Shown here one piece after another: positions 23,577 to 31,393 of a DNA stretch of 49,266 bases (position 1 is the first letter of the stretch; every line of letters starts with the position of its first letter). The DNA is taken from assembly GCA_964370085.1 (NCBI GenBank), contig CAYJHI010000001.1:1-49266 (forward strand). The letters are read 5' to 3'. The DNA is from CARZYU01 sp964370085. GTDB taxonomy: Bacteria; Bacillota_I; Bacilli_A; RF39; UBA660. A program made the position numbers and the translations under genes. A model generated the notes under the pieces. The model did not search any database. It had not been told where the DNA came from and saw only the letters and a program-made list of their open reading frames with translations.

Positions 23577-24050
23577 TTGAAAGATTTAGGTGAATATTTA
23601 AGGGAAAGTCGTATTAACAATGCTGTTAGTATAGAAGAGGCTTGTGCTGACTTAAATATGGATCAATTACATTTGGAAAATATTGAATTAGGTAATATTC
23701 GTGCTTTCAAAGATGTATATATATTAAAAGATTATATTAAGATTTATGCTAAGTATTTAGGATTAGATGCAAATAAAATTTTAGATGAGTTTAATGACTT
23801 TTTGTTTGAACATACTTCGAAAATATCATTAGATGATATTAAAAGTGCTAGAGCTAAGGAAAAAGAAGAGAAGAAGATTATTTCACCTTATACGATGGAA
23901 GTAAAAGTACAAAGGAATTTTTTACCAATGATTTTGATTATTGCGGGTGTTTCTTTATTACTTTTTGTAGTTGTTTTACTTTTTCAGGCATCTGGAGATG
24001 AAGTTGTTAATAGAGAATTGATGGAGGTAGTATATGACTTTACCAAATAA
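23577..24050 (+). CDS. rodZ: RodZ-like helix-turn-helix membrane protein, truncated form
   Basis: A 157-residue protein: N-terminal HTH_25-type domain (LGEYLRESRINNAVSIEEACADLN, about 3-75), a basic linker, one transmembrane helix (about 118-140) and only about 17 residues outside. RodZ proteins normally end in a periplasmic beta domain, which is missing here. TTG start at 23577, with AGAGGTG 6 nt upstream; the upstream extension would lie within rnpB. Immediately before pgsA (17-nt overlap) and recA-rny, the same order as ymfM/rodZ in Bacillus. Expected role: linking MreB to the membrane; no mreB is in the window. Confidence 0.8.
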   Translation: MKDLGEYLRESRINNAVSIEEACADLNMDQLHLENIELGNIRAFKDVYILKDYIKIYAKYLGLDANKILDEFNDFLFEHTSKISLDDIKSARAKEKEEKKIISPYTMEVKVQRNFLPMILIIAGVSLLLFVVVLLFQASGDEVVNRELMEVVYDFTK

Positions 24051-24630
24051 GTTGACTGTTTTAAGATTAATTTTGTCAGTAGTTATCATTGTTATTTTGG
24101 TTTTTCCTTTTTATGAAGTTGGACTAGAATTTCCTAAGTTATTAGTTAATGGTATTTTTGTTAGAAGTGAGTATTTAATTGCAGGTGGATTATTTATTAT
24201 TGCAAGTATTACAGATTTTTTAGATGGGTATATTGCTAGAAAATATAATTTAATTACAGATACTGGTAAGATGTTAGATGCTATTGCTGATAAAGTTTTA
24301 GTTAATAGTTGTTTAATTATATTAGCAGCTCATAATTTTGTTCCTGTAATTATTCCTGTTGTATTAGTACTTAGAGATATTGTTGTTAATGCAATTAAAA
24401 TGGAAGCATCAGCTAAAGGGAAAGTAGTTGCTGCAATTGGGTCTGGTAAAATTAAAACAGCTTGTTTAATGATAGGTATTACATTAATGTTTTTCTATAA
24501 CATGCCGTTTGAATTTTATGATTTAAGAATTGCTGATTTTATGCTATATTTTGCAACTATAATGTCTATTTTATCTGCTTGGGAATATTATAGAATTAAT
24601 AAAAAACTACTTTTCAGTAAAGAAAAGTAA
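24034..24630 (+). CDS. pgsA: CDP-diacylglycerol-glycerol-3-phosphate 3-phosphatidyltransferase
   Basis: A 198-residue polytopic enzyme making phosphatidylglycerol phosphate, the first committed step to phosphatidylglycerol and cardiolipin. The CDP-alcohol phosphotransferase motif D-G-x2-A-R-x8-G-x3-D-x3-D is complete (DGYIAR...TGKMLDAIAD, about residues 70-92). N-terminal LPNKLTVLRL is typical and several hydrophobic helices follow. GGAGGT ribosome-binding site within the rodZ-like gene, overlapping it by 17 nt. Terminated before recA; no cinA lies between pgsA and recA, unlike Bacillus. Confidence 0.95.
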   Translation: MTLPNKLTVLRLILSVVIIVILVFPFYEVGLEFPKLLVNGIFVRSEYLIAGGLFIIASITDFLDGYIARKYNLITDTGKMLDAIADKVLVNSCLIILAAHNFVPVIIPVVLVLRDIVVNAIKMEASAKGKVVAAIGSGKIKTACLMIGITLMFFYNMPFEFYDLRIADFMLYFATIMSILSAWEYYRINKKLLFSKEK

Positions 24631-24633
24631 TGT

Positions 24634-24663
24634 AAAACACTCTTTTGTTTAGAGTGTTTTTTT
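24634..24663 (+). terminator. pgsA terminator
   Basis: AAAACACTCT-TTTGTTT-AGAGTGTTTT followed by further T. Confidence 0.85.
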
Positions 24664-24695
24664 ATTTTGTCTTTATTTATAAGGGGAAAACACAA

Positions 24696-24709
24696 CATAC
24701 ATTTGTTCG
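24696..24709 (+). promoter_or_regulatory. LexA (SOS) box-like operator of recA
   Basis: CATACATTTGTTCG matches the Bacillus-type SOS box CGAACATATGTTCG at 11 of 14 positions, with an intact right half GTTCG. It lies 11 nt upstream of the recA -35 box, where a LexA/DinR dimer could interfere with polymerase. No lexA is in the window. Confidence 0.5.
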
Positions 24710-24719
24710 TAAAAAATGC

Positions 24720-24748
24720 TTGCTTTTTTGAAAATAGTAGGGTACAAT
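24720..24748 (+). promoter_or_regulatory. Sigma-A promoter of recA
   Basis: TTGCTT (24720-24725), 17 nt, TACAAT (24743-24748), 27 nt before the recA start codon. Confidence 0.65.
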
Positions 24749-24775
24749 TGATTTAGTTAGTAGGAGGAATATTAA

Positions 24776-25795
24776 ATGACTAATAAACAAGTAGATAAAA
24801 ATAAGGCTTTAGAGCAAGTGTTGAATGATATTGAAAAGCAATTTGGTAAGGGTTCAATTATGAAATTAGGCGATAGTAAACATATGGAAGTAGAAGTTGT
24901 TTCTAGTGGTTCGTTATCTGTTGATATTGCTTTGGGAGTAGGTGGACATACTAAAGGAAGAATAACAGAGATTTATGGTCCTGAATCTTCTGGTAAAACA
25001 ACTATTGCTTTGCATGCAGTAGCAGAAGTGCAAAAAGCAGGAGGTAGAGCAGCGTTTATTGATGCAGAACATGCGTTAGATCCTGTGTATGCTAAAAACT
25101 TAGGTGTTAATATCAATGAATTATTGTTATCTCAACCTGATACTGGTGAACAAGCTTTAGAAATTTGTGAAGCATTAGTTCGTAGTGAAGCGGTTAATAT
25201 TATTGTTATTGATTCAGTTGCAGCTTTGGTGCCGCAGGCGGAAATTGATGGTGAAATGGGAGATTCTCATGTTGGTTTACAAGCAAGACTTATGAGTCAA
25301 GCCCTTAGAAAATTATCAGGTACTATTAATAAGACAAAAACCATTGTTATTTTTATTAATCAATTGAGAGAAAAAGTTGGTGTTATGTTTGGTAATCCTG
25401 AAACAACACCTGGTGGTAGAGCTTTAAAATTTTATTCTACTGTAAGACTTGAAATTAGAAGAAGTGAAGCTTTAAAAATTGGTGATGGTATTATTGGTAA
25501 TAAAACAAATATTAAAGTTGTTAAAAATAAAGTGGCTCCACCTTTTAAGGTTGCTTCTGTTGATATTATGTATGGTGAAGGTATTTCTAAAGAAGGTGAA
25601 TTAGTTGATTTAGGTGCTGAATCTGGAGTTGTTGAAAAAAGCGGAGCTTGGTATGCATACAATGGAGAAAAGTTAGGTCAAGGTAAAGAAAATGTTAAGC
25701 TTCTATTAAAAGAAAACAAGAAATTAGCGAATGAAATTGAAAAGAAAATTAGAGATTTTTATGGAATTGGTCTTTCTACTGAGGGTTCTAAATAG
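24776..25795 (+). CDS. recA: Recombinase RecA
   Basis: A 339-residue RecA, the ATP-dependent strand-exchange protein and SOS co-protease. Walker A GPESSGKTT (68-76), Walker B VIVIDSVAALVP, loop L1 region EGEMGDSHVG-like (here DGEMGDSHVGLQARLM), and the L2-adjacent INQLREKVGVMFGNPETTPGG. The C-terminus is short and lacks the long acidic tail of enteric RecA. TAGGAGGAA ribosome-binding site; sigma-A promoter with an SOS-like box upstream. rny follows with its own promoter. Confidence 0.98.
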   Translation: MTNKQVDKNKALEQVLNDIEKQFGKGSIMKLGDSKHMEVEVVSSGSLSVDIALGVGGHTKGRITEIYGPESSGKTTIALHAVAEVQKAGGRAAFIDAEHALDPVYAKNLGVNINELLLSQPDTGEQALEICEALVRSEAVNIIVIDSVAALVPQAEIDGEMGDSHVGLQARLMSQALRKLSGTINKTKTIVIFINQLREKVGVMFGNPETTPGGRALKFYSTVRLEIRRSEALKIGDGIIGNKTNIKVVKNKVAPPFKVASVDIMYGEGISKEGELVDLGAESGVVEKSGAWYAYNGEKLGQGKENVKLLLKENKKLANEIEKKIRDFYGIGLSTEGSK

Positions 25796-25821
25796 AATTC
25801 TTTTCTTTTAGTTTGTTTATC

Positions 25822-25850
25822 TTGACATTATAGGCGAACGACTTTACAAT
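25822..25850 (+). promoter_or_regulatory. Sigma-A promoter of rny
   Basis: Consensus TTGACA (25822-25827), 17 nt, TACAAT (25845-25850): the best sigma-A match in the window. Confidence 0.8.
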
Positions 25851-25855
25851 AGAAG

Positions 25856-25888
25856 TAGATTTCTATTTAATATAATTAAATAAATCTA
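25856..25888 (+). promoter_or_regulatory. AU-rich 5'-UTR hairpin in front of rny
   Basis: TAGATT (25856-25861) / AATCTA (25883-25888) plus TATTTAAT / ATTAAATA around ATA, with a 2-nt bulge. It occupies nearly the whole leader between the promoter and the GGAGG site; self-cleavage control of the RNase Y mRNA is a possibility only. Confidence 0.45.
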
Positions 25889-25902
25889 GAATGGAGGTAC
25901 TT

Positions 25903-27456
25903 ATGGAAAACGTACTATTCTCCATTTCACTTGTTATAATTGGATTATTATCTGGTGTTGCTATTATGGTTTTTGTAAATAATCGTAAAGAAAATAATGC
26001 TAAAAAAGAAGCAGAAATGATTATTGAAAAGGCTAAAAAAGAAGCAGATAGAAATAAAAGAGATTCTCTACTTGAATCTAAAGAGGAGATTCATAAAGCA
26101 AAGTTAGAATTTGATAAAGAGATGAAAGAAAAGAAACTTGAATTTAAAACGGCAGAAGATCGTCTTTTACAAAGAGAAACTAATATTGATAAGAGAGATG
26201 AATTATATCAAAAAAGAGAAAATTCTTTGAATGAGAGAGAAAATGGTTTGTCTTTAAAACAAAAAGAAATTCAAGAAGAACAAGGAAGAATAGAGAGTAT
26301 TAAGGAAGAACAACTATTGTTATTACAAGATATTGCTAAATTTAATAAGGATAAGGCAAAAGAATTGATAATGCAACGAGTTGAAGAAACAATGAATAGG
26401 GAAATATCAGAATATATTTATGAGAAAGAGGCAGAAGCTAAATTAGAAGTAGATAAGCGTTCTAAAGATATGTTAGTTATGTCAATGCAAAAATATGCTG
26501 CTGATGTTGCTAATGAACAAACAGTTACAGTTATTAATTTACCTAGTGATGAAATGAAAGGTAGATTAATTGGTAGAGAGGGTAGAAATATTCGAACTAT
26601 AGAAGCTATTACAGGTGTTGATTTAATTATAGATGATACTCCTGAAGCAGTGGTTATTTCTAGTTTTGATCCTTATCGTAGAGAAATTGCAAGATTAACC
26701 ATTGAGACTTTAATTAAAGATGGGAGAATTCATCCTACTAGAATTGAAGAATTGTATGATAAGATTTGTAAAGATATGAAAGCTAAAGTTATTGAATATG
26801 GTACTGAGTCATTATTTGAGTTAGGTATTACAAAGGTTGATCCAGCTTTAGTAGAAATTATTGGGCGTTTATATTTTAGAACTAGTTTTGGACAAAATGC
26901 TTTACAACATTCTAAAGAGGTTGCTGAACTTAGTGGAGTTTTAGCGGGGGAACTTGGAGAAAATGTTGCATTAGCTAAGAGAGCTGGTTTACTTCATGAT
27001 ATTGGTAAAGCTATTGATCATGAAATAGAAGGTAGTCATGTTGAAATTGGATCTGATTTAGCTAAAAAGTATCATGAAAATAATATCGTTATTAATGCGA
27101 TCGAATCTCATCATGGTGATGTTGCTTCTAACAGTGTTATTTCAGTTATAGTTGCTATAGCAGATGCTTTATCTGCATCGCGTCCTGGAGCTAGAAATGA
27201 TTCTTTAGAAAACTATATAAAGAGACTTGCTCAATTAGAAGAAGTTGGTAATAATATTAATGGTGTGGAAAAAACATTTGCTGTTCAAGCTGGTAGAGAA
27301 TTAAGAGTTATTGTTAAACCAGAAGAAGTTGATGATTTAGCAAGTTATAAAATTGCTAGAGATGTTAAAGAAAAAATTGAAAGTACAATGCAATATCCTG
27401 GTACTATTAAAATTACTGTTATTAGAGAAACAAGAGCACAAGAAGAAGCTAAGTAA
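25903..27456 (+). CDS. rny: Ribonuclease Y
   Basis: A 517-residue membrane-anchored endoribonuclease that initiates mRNA decay in Firmicutes. N-terminal membrane helix (about 3-23), a long Lys/Glu coiled coil (about 25-200), a KH domain with GRLIGREGRNIRTIE (about 220-235) and an HD domain with HSKEVAEL and HDIGKAIDHE (catalytic HD near 365). The ATG at 25903 follows GGAGGT; the frame could begin four codons earlier inside that site. With RNase J at 30 kb, the window carries both main components of Bacillus-type RNA decay. Confidence 0.96.
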   Translation: MENVLFSISLVIIGLLSGVAIMVFVNNRKENNAKKEAEMIIEKAKKEADRNKRDSLLESKEEIHKAKLEFDKEMKEKKLEFKTAEDRLLQRETNIDKRDELYQKRENSLNERENGLSLKQKEIQEEQGRIESIKEEQLLLLQDIAKFNKDKAKELIMQRVEETMNREISEYIYEKEAEAKLEVDKRSKDMLVMSMQKYAADVANEQTVTVINLPSDEMKGRLIGREGRNIRTIEAITGVDLIIDDTPEAVVISSFDPYRREIARLTIETLIKDGRIHPTRIEELYDKICKDMKAKVIEYGTESLFELGITKVDPALVEIIGRLYFRTSFGQNALQHSKEVAELSGVLAGELGENVALAKRAGLLHDIGKAIDHEIEGSHVEIGSDLAKKYHENNIVINAIESHHGDVASNSVISVIVAIADALSASRPGARNDSLENYIKRLAQLEEVGNNINGVEKTFAVQAGRELRVIVKPEEVDDLASYKIARDVKEKIESTMQYPGTIKITVIRETRAQEEAK

Positions 27457-27467
27457 GCTTCTTTTTT
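27443..27467 (+). terminator. rny terminator
   Basis: AGAAGCT-AAGTA-AGCTTCT then T6; the stop codon is in the loop. Confidence 0.75.
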
Positions 27468-27516
27468 ATTGCTATTCCTATGTTAAGGTGGTACTATTAG
27501 GTTAAGTGAGGGTTTT

Positions 27517-28551
27517 ATGGTTATTAAATTTAGAAGTAATACTTTAGAAATGATTAAAGAAATAAAACGAATGCAGGCCAAAGTTTATAGTGGTGATGAA
27601 GATTTTGATTATGATAAAGAAATTAAAGAGGCACTTAGAGAAATAGAATGCTTGGAAAAACTAATTGATAATAAAGAAGATACTTATATTGAAGAAGTTG
27701 ATCCTGATTTTTTGAATTTTGTTGCTGCGATGCCAGATATACCTGTTATGTCTGTTGAGAATATGGATAGCGATGAGTTGATTGAGAGTTCTGAATATGA
27801 GGATTATGCTAACTTTGGTATGGAGTTATTAAATAATGTTGATGAAAATAAAGCGAGGGAACTTATTAATTTTTTGATGCTTTGTTATTATGAAGAATTT
27901 TATAATGAAGAAAATTTTTTGGTAGATTGTATTAAGTCGTATGATGGTGAAGATAATATTTCTTTCATTAGAGAATATCCAAATACTATTTATCATTTGT
28001 TAACTAATTTTGAAATGATTTCGGCTCTTTCAATTAGTGATTTAGTTGTAATGAAAAAACAAGTTGTTAAAGATAGTAAACAGAGTAGTTCTTTTTTTAG
28101 AAGTTTGATGCCTTTATATTTTACTGATTTAGTAGTTTTAGAAATGCAACTTTTATATGAAACTAGTGAGGATTTTTCTTTAGAAGAGGAGGAATTTTTA
28201 AACTCTTTAAATATTGGTAGTGATAATTTAATTAATGATTCGTTATTGTTATTTAATTCTTATGGTAATGAGATGAAGAAATTTTTATTACCTTCATTAT
28301 TGAATGGATTTTATGATTATACTAAAGGTAAAAGAAATTTTATTTCTATTTCCAAATTGGAACGTAAATTAATTAGAGACTGTGAGAAAAATGAAAATAT
28401 AGTAGAAGAAATTATGAATAACGAAGAGGATATGCAGGTTGTTCTTCGTGGTTATTTTAATAACAATAAATCTTATTATTCTAAAGAATTACCTAATCAT
28501 GAGTTTGAAACGGATCATTTAGCAATTACTAAAACAATAATAAAAAAATAG
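27517..28551 (+). CDS. Hypothetical protein, tandem paralogue A, 344 aa
   Basis: I do not recognise the family. An acidic, helical, apparently cytoplasmic protein without signal or membrane segment. It is clearly homologous to the next gene: shared blocks are CYYEEFYNE (A) / LYYEDFYND (B); EYPNTIYHLLTNFE / EYPNIFFHLMNHYD; LYFTDLVVLEMQLLYE / EYFTELSLLKMRFVYE; FYDYTKGK / FLEYTEGK; and the C-terminal PNHEFETDHLAITKT / PNHNYETDHIAIEKT. Start ATG 27517 with a GAGGG-type ribosome-binding site. It lies after the rny terminator; the paralogue follows after 10 nt. Possibly an uncharacterised lineage-specific family. Confidence 0.75.
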   Translation: MVIKFRSNTLEMIKEIKRMQAKVYSGDEDFDYDKEIKEALREIECLEKLIDNKEDTYIEEVDPDFLNFVAAMPDIPVMSVENMDSDELIESSEYEDYANFGMELLNNVDENKARELINFLMLCYYEEFYNEENFLVDCIKSYDGEDNISFIREYPNTIYHLLTNFEMISALSISDLVVMKKQVVKDSKQSSSFFRSLMPLYFTDLVVLEMQLLYETSEDFSLEEEEFLNSLNIGSDNLINDSLLLFNSYGNEMKKFLLPSLLNGFYDYTKGKRNFISISKLERKLIRDCEKNENIVEEIMNNEEDMQVVLRGYFNNNKSYYSKELPNHEFETDHLAITKTIIKK

Positions 28552-28561
28552 GAGTACATTT

Positions 28562-29542
28562 ATGATATTGAAATTTAAAATTAATTGTTATGAAATTGCA
28601 AATGAAATAGATGCTTTATGTAGTTCTATTGATGATGATATTGAAGAAAGAATTTCTGATTCTAATGACGATGATGATTGTGATGAGTATGATGAAGAAC
28701 TACGAGAATTATCTAAAAGTGATATGAGTGCTGATGATACTTTGGAAGATGTTAGTTATGATGATGTTTTTGTTACTTTTTCAGAATATCTAATCAAAGA
28801 GTATGATACTAATAAATTGGCAGTTATAGATACTATTTGTTTTTTAACTCTTTTGTACTATGAAGATTTTTATAATGATGTTGATAATTTTTTTATAGAT
28901 TCTTTGGATGATTTAGATAGTAGTTCTATTGCTCCTTTTGTGTTAGAAGAATATCCTAATATCTTTTTTCATTTAATGAATCATTATGATAATTTGAATT
29001 TGTTATCTCTTTCTAATATGATTGTTAGGCGAGAAACAGTAATAGAAAAAAGTGGTAAGGATAAAGAATTTTTTACTAAATATAGACCTGAGTATTTTAC
29101 AGAGCTTTCTTTATTGAAAATGCGTTTTGTATATGAAAATGGTCCTTACTATTCATTAATAGAAGATTTATATGTTGATGAGATTGATCAATTTGATAAT
29201 CTTTCTATTGAGGATTGTGTTCGTACATATAAAAATATTTCTAAGGATGATAAACCGGTTATGTTTGGCAGAATGTGGAAAGATTTTTTAGAGTATACAG
29301 AAGGTAAACAATATTTTACTAAACTTAGTATAGAAGAAATAACTTTACTTAATATGATTAAAGAGAATGAAACTGTTAATTTAGAATCTTTTGAGAATTC
29401 TTCTATGATGAATACTTTGATACAGGGGTATTTAGATAATAGTGCATCTTATTTTGAGAAAAAGTTTCCTAATCATAATTATGAAACTGATCATATTGCT
29501 ATTGAAAAAACATTTTCTAAAAAGAAAAAAGATACTATATAA
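28562..29542 (+). CDS. Hypothetical protein, tandem paralogue B, 326 aa
   Basis: Second copy of the same unknown family, 10 nt after paralogue A with TAGGAG before its ATG. It shares the same order of conserved blocks, including the C-terminal PNHNYETDHIAIEKT. The N-terminal 60 residues diverge, with a strongly acidic run (SNDDDDCDEYDEE). Both begin with a M(V/I)(I/L)KF strand. No catalytic motif is obvious; the conserved Y-Y-E-(E/D)-F-Y and N-H-x-(F/Y)-E-T-D-H signatures are the best handles for a search. A bidirectional terminator follows. Confidence 0.75.
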   Translation: MILKFKINCYEIANEIDALCSSIDDDIEERISDSNDDDDCDEYDEELRELSKSDMSADDTLEDVSYDDVFVTFSEYLIKEYDTNKLAVIDTICFLTLLYYEDFYNDVDNFFIDSLDDLDSSSIAPFVLEEYPNIFFHLMNHYDNLNLLSLSNMIVRRETVIEKSGKDKEFFTKYRPEYFTELSLLKMRFVYENGPYYSLIEDLYVDEIDQFDNLSIEDCVRTYKNISKDDKPVMFGRMWKDFLEYTEGKQYFTKLSIEEITLLNMIKENETVNLESFENSSMMNTLIQGYLDNSASYFEKKFPNHNYETDHIAIEKTFSKKKKDTI

Positions 29543-29559
29543 TATAGTATCTATTTTTT
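29530..29559. terminator. Bidirectional terminator between paralogue B and RNase J
   Basis: AGATACTATA-TAA-TATAGTATCT with A and T tracts on either side. The loop is the paralogue B stop codon, and the 3' arm overlaps the RNase J stop. Confidence 0.75.
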
Positions 29560-31224
29560 TATGTCTAATATTACTGGTAGAATAATTGGTCTTCTTCCGG
29601 TTAATTGTTGAACGTATGTATTTAGTTCTGTGATTAATTGATATTTTATATCGTTAAAATTAATTGATGTTTTACTTAGTTCTGTACGGATGACATTACT
29701 AGCTTGCATTTCAATTTTACGTATTAATTCTTCATTTTGATTAATAAGAACGAATCCTCGTGTTGTTATGTTAGGTTTGATTAATAATTGTTTCTTTTCG
29801 GCATCGATATTGGCAATTACTACTAATATTCCATCATTGGACATTAGTTTACGGTCTCTTAAGACTGTTCCTCCAACTTCACCAATACGGCTACCGTCAA
29901 CATATACATCTTGTGCTGGGATACTTTCACCTTTAGTGACAGTACCTTTGTCTAAAATTAAGCTGTCTCCATTTTGTAAAACATATGTGTTTTCTTTTGG
30001 TATACCACAATCTATTCCTAGTTCTGCATGATGTCTAAGCATACGATAGTCACCATGGAATGGCATAAGATATTTTGGCATTAGTAGACGTAACATTAAT
30101 TTTAATTCTTCTTCATTAGCATGTCCAGATGTATGTAAATCACTCATAAAAGTATTAGTGAAAACTTTTACACCTTTTAAGTATAACTTATTGATTGTTT
30201 TAGAAATACTTAATGCGTTACCTGGAATAGCAGAAGATGAGAAGACAACAATGTCATCTGGTCTTAATTTTATTTGTCTATGAGTTCCTTCGGCAATACG
30301 AGATAGGGCTGCAAGTGGTTCTCCTTGAGATCCAGTACATAATATCGCAACATCTTTTGGTTTTAATTGATTTGCTTCTTCAGCAGTTATCAGTAGTTCT
30401 TTATGATTGATATATCCACCATTCATGGAAATGTTGATGTTGTTTTCCATACTTCGTCCGAAGATACATATTTTTCTGTTTTGTTTGTAACATGTTTCTA
30501 CGATATGTTTTAAGCGATAGATGTTAGAAGCGAATGTCGCAAGAATAATTCTCTTTGTTTTATTTTTTTCAAAAATATTATATAGAGCGTCATCTACTCG
30601 TGATTCACTTAAACTAATTCCAGTATTTAAGGCATTAGTACTATCACTTAGTAATAGGGTTACTCCTTTTTTACCAATATCAGCCATTTTGTGTATATCG
30701 GCCATTGGTCCAATTGGAGTTAAATCGAATTTAAAATCTCCTGTAGTAACTATTCTTCCATCTGGGGTATTAACAGAAATACCATGTGCATCTGGAATAG
30801 AGTGAGTTACACGGAAGAATTCAACTTCCATCTTTTTAAATTTTAGTATTGTTTCATCGGTATAGGCGAATAATGTATCATAACGTATGTTACGATCTGC
30901 TAATTTAATTGTAATCAATTCTTTAGCTTGGTTAGGAGCATAGATCATTGGAATTTTTACAGATTGTAATAAAAACGGAATACCACCAATATGGTCTTCG
31001 TGTCCATGCGTAATAATCAATGCTTTAATTTTATCTTCGTTTTGTTTTAAAAAAGTATAATCTGGTATAACATAGTCAATACCTAGTAGGTCTCCTTCTG
31101 GGAAACTTACTCCCGCGTCAATAATTATAATTTCGTCTTCATGCATTACACAATACATGTTTTTTCCGACTTCGCCTAAACCACCTAAAACAACAAGTTT
31201 TGTTTTATTGTTTTTTTGGTTCAT
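29551..31224 (-). CDS. rnjA: Ribonuclease J
   Basis: A 557-residue metallo-beta-lactamase/beta-CASP ribonuclease with 5'-to-3' exonuclease and endonuclease activity, used for mRNA decay and rRNA maturation. Metal motif HGHEDHIGG (about 72-80), VTHSIPDAHG, TGDFKFD, the beta-CASP region with ASNIYR and CTGSQGEP, then SGHANEEEL, MPFHGDYR and a C-terminal domain. Length equals Bacillus RNase J1 (555). The start ATG follows AAAGGAAAGG. Only one J paralogue is present here, so J1 versus J2 cannot be decided from this window. Confidence 0.95.
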   Translation of the reverse strand: MNQKNNKTKLVVLGGLGEVGKNMYCVMHEDEIIIIDAGVSFPEGDLLGIDYVIPDYTFLKQNEDKIKALIITHGHEDHIGGIPFLLQSVKIPMIYAPNQAKELITIKLADRNIRYDTLFAYTDETILKFKKMEVEFFRVTHSIPDAHGISVNTPDGRIVTTGDFKFDLTPIGPMADIHKMADIGKKGVTLLLSDSTNALNTGISLSESRVDDALYNIFEKNKTKRIILATFASNIYRLKHIVETCYKQNRKICIFGRSMENNINISMNGGYINHKELLITAEEANQLKPKDVAILCTGSQGEPLAALSRIAEGTHRQIKLRPDDIVVFSSSAIPGNALSISKTINKLYLKGVKVFTNTFMSDLHTSGHANEEELKLMLRLLMPKYLMPFHGDYRMLRHHAELGIDCGIPKENTYVLQNGDSLILDKGTVTKGESIPAQDVYVDGSRIGEVGGTVLRDRKLMSNDGILVVIANIDAEKKQLLIKPNITTRGFVLINQNEELIRKIEMQASNVIRTELSKTSINFNDIKYQLITELNTYVQQLTGRRPIILPVILDIKK

Positions 31225-31393
31225 ATTTTTTCCTTTCCTTTAAGTTAATTTTATAATATAAAGAACTAACCTATAAGATTATACTATTTTTTTCAAGTTT
31301 TGTCTATTAGTTTGCTTATATTAGTAAAAAAGAGTGTAAATTATAATAGGAAATGATATACTAGATATATCTATAAATCAGGGAGGATCATGT

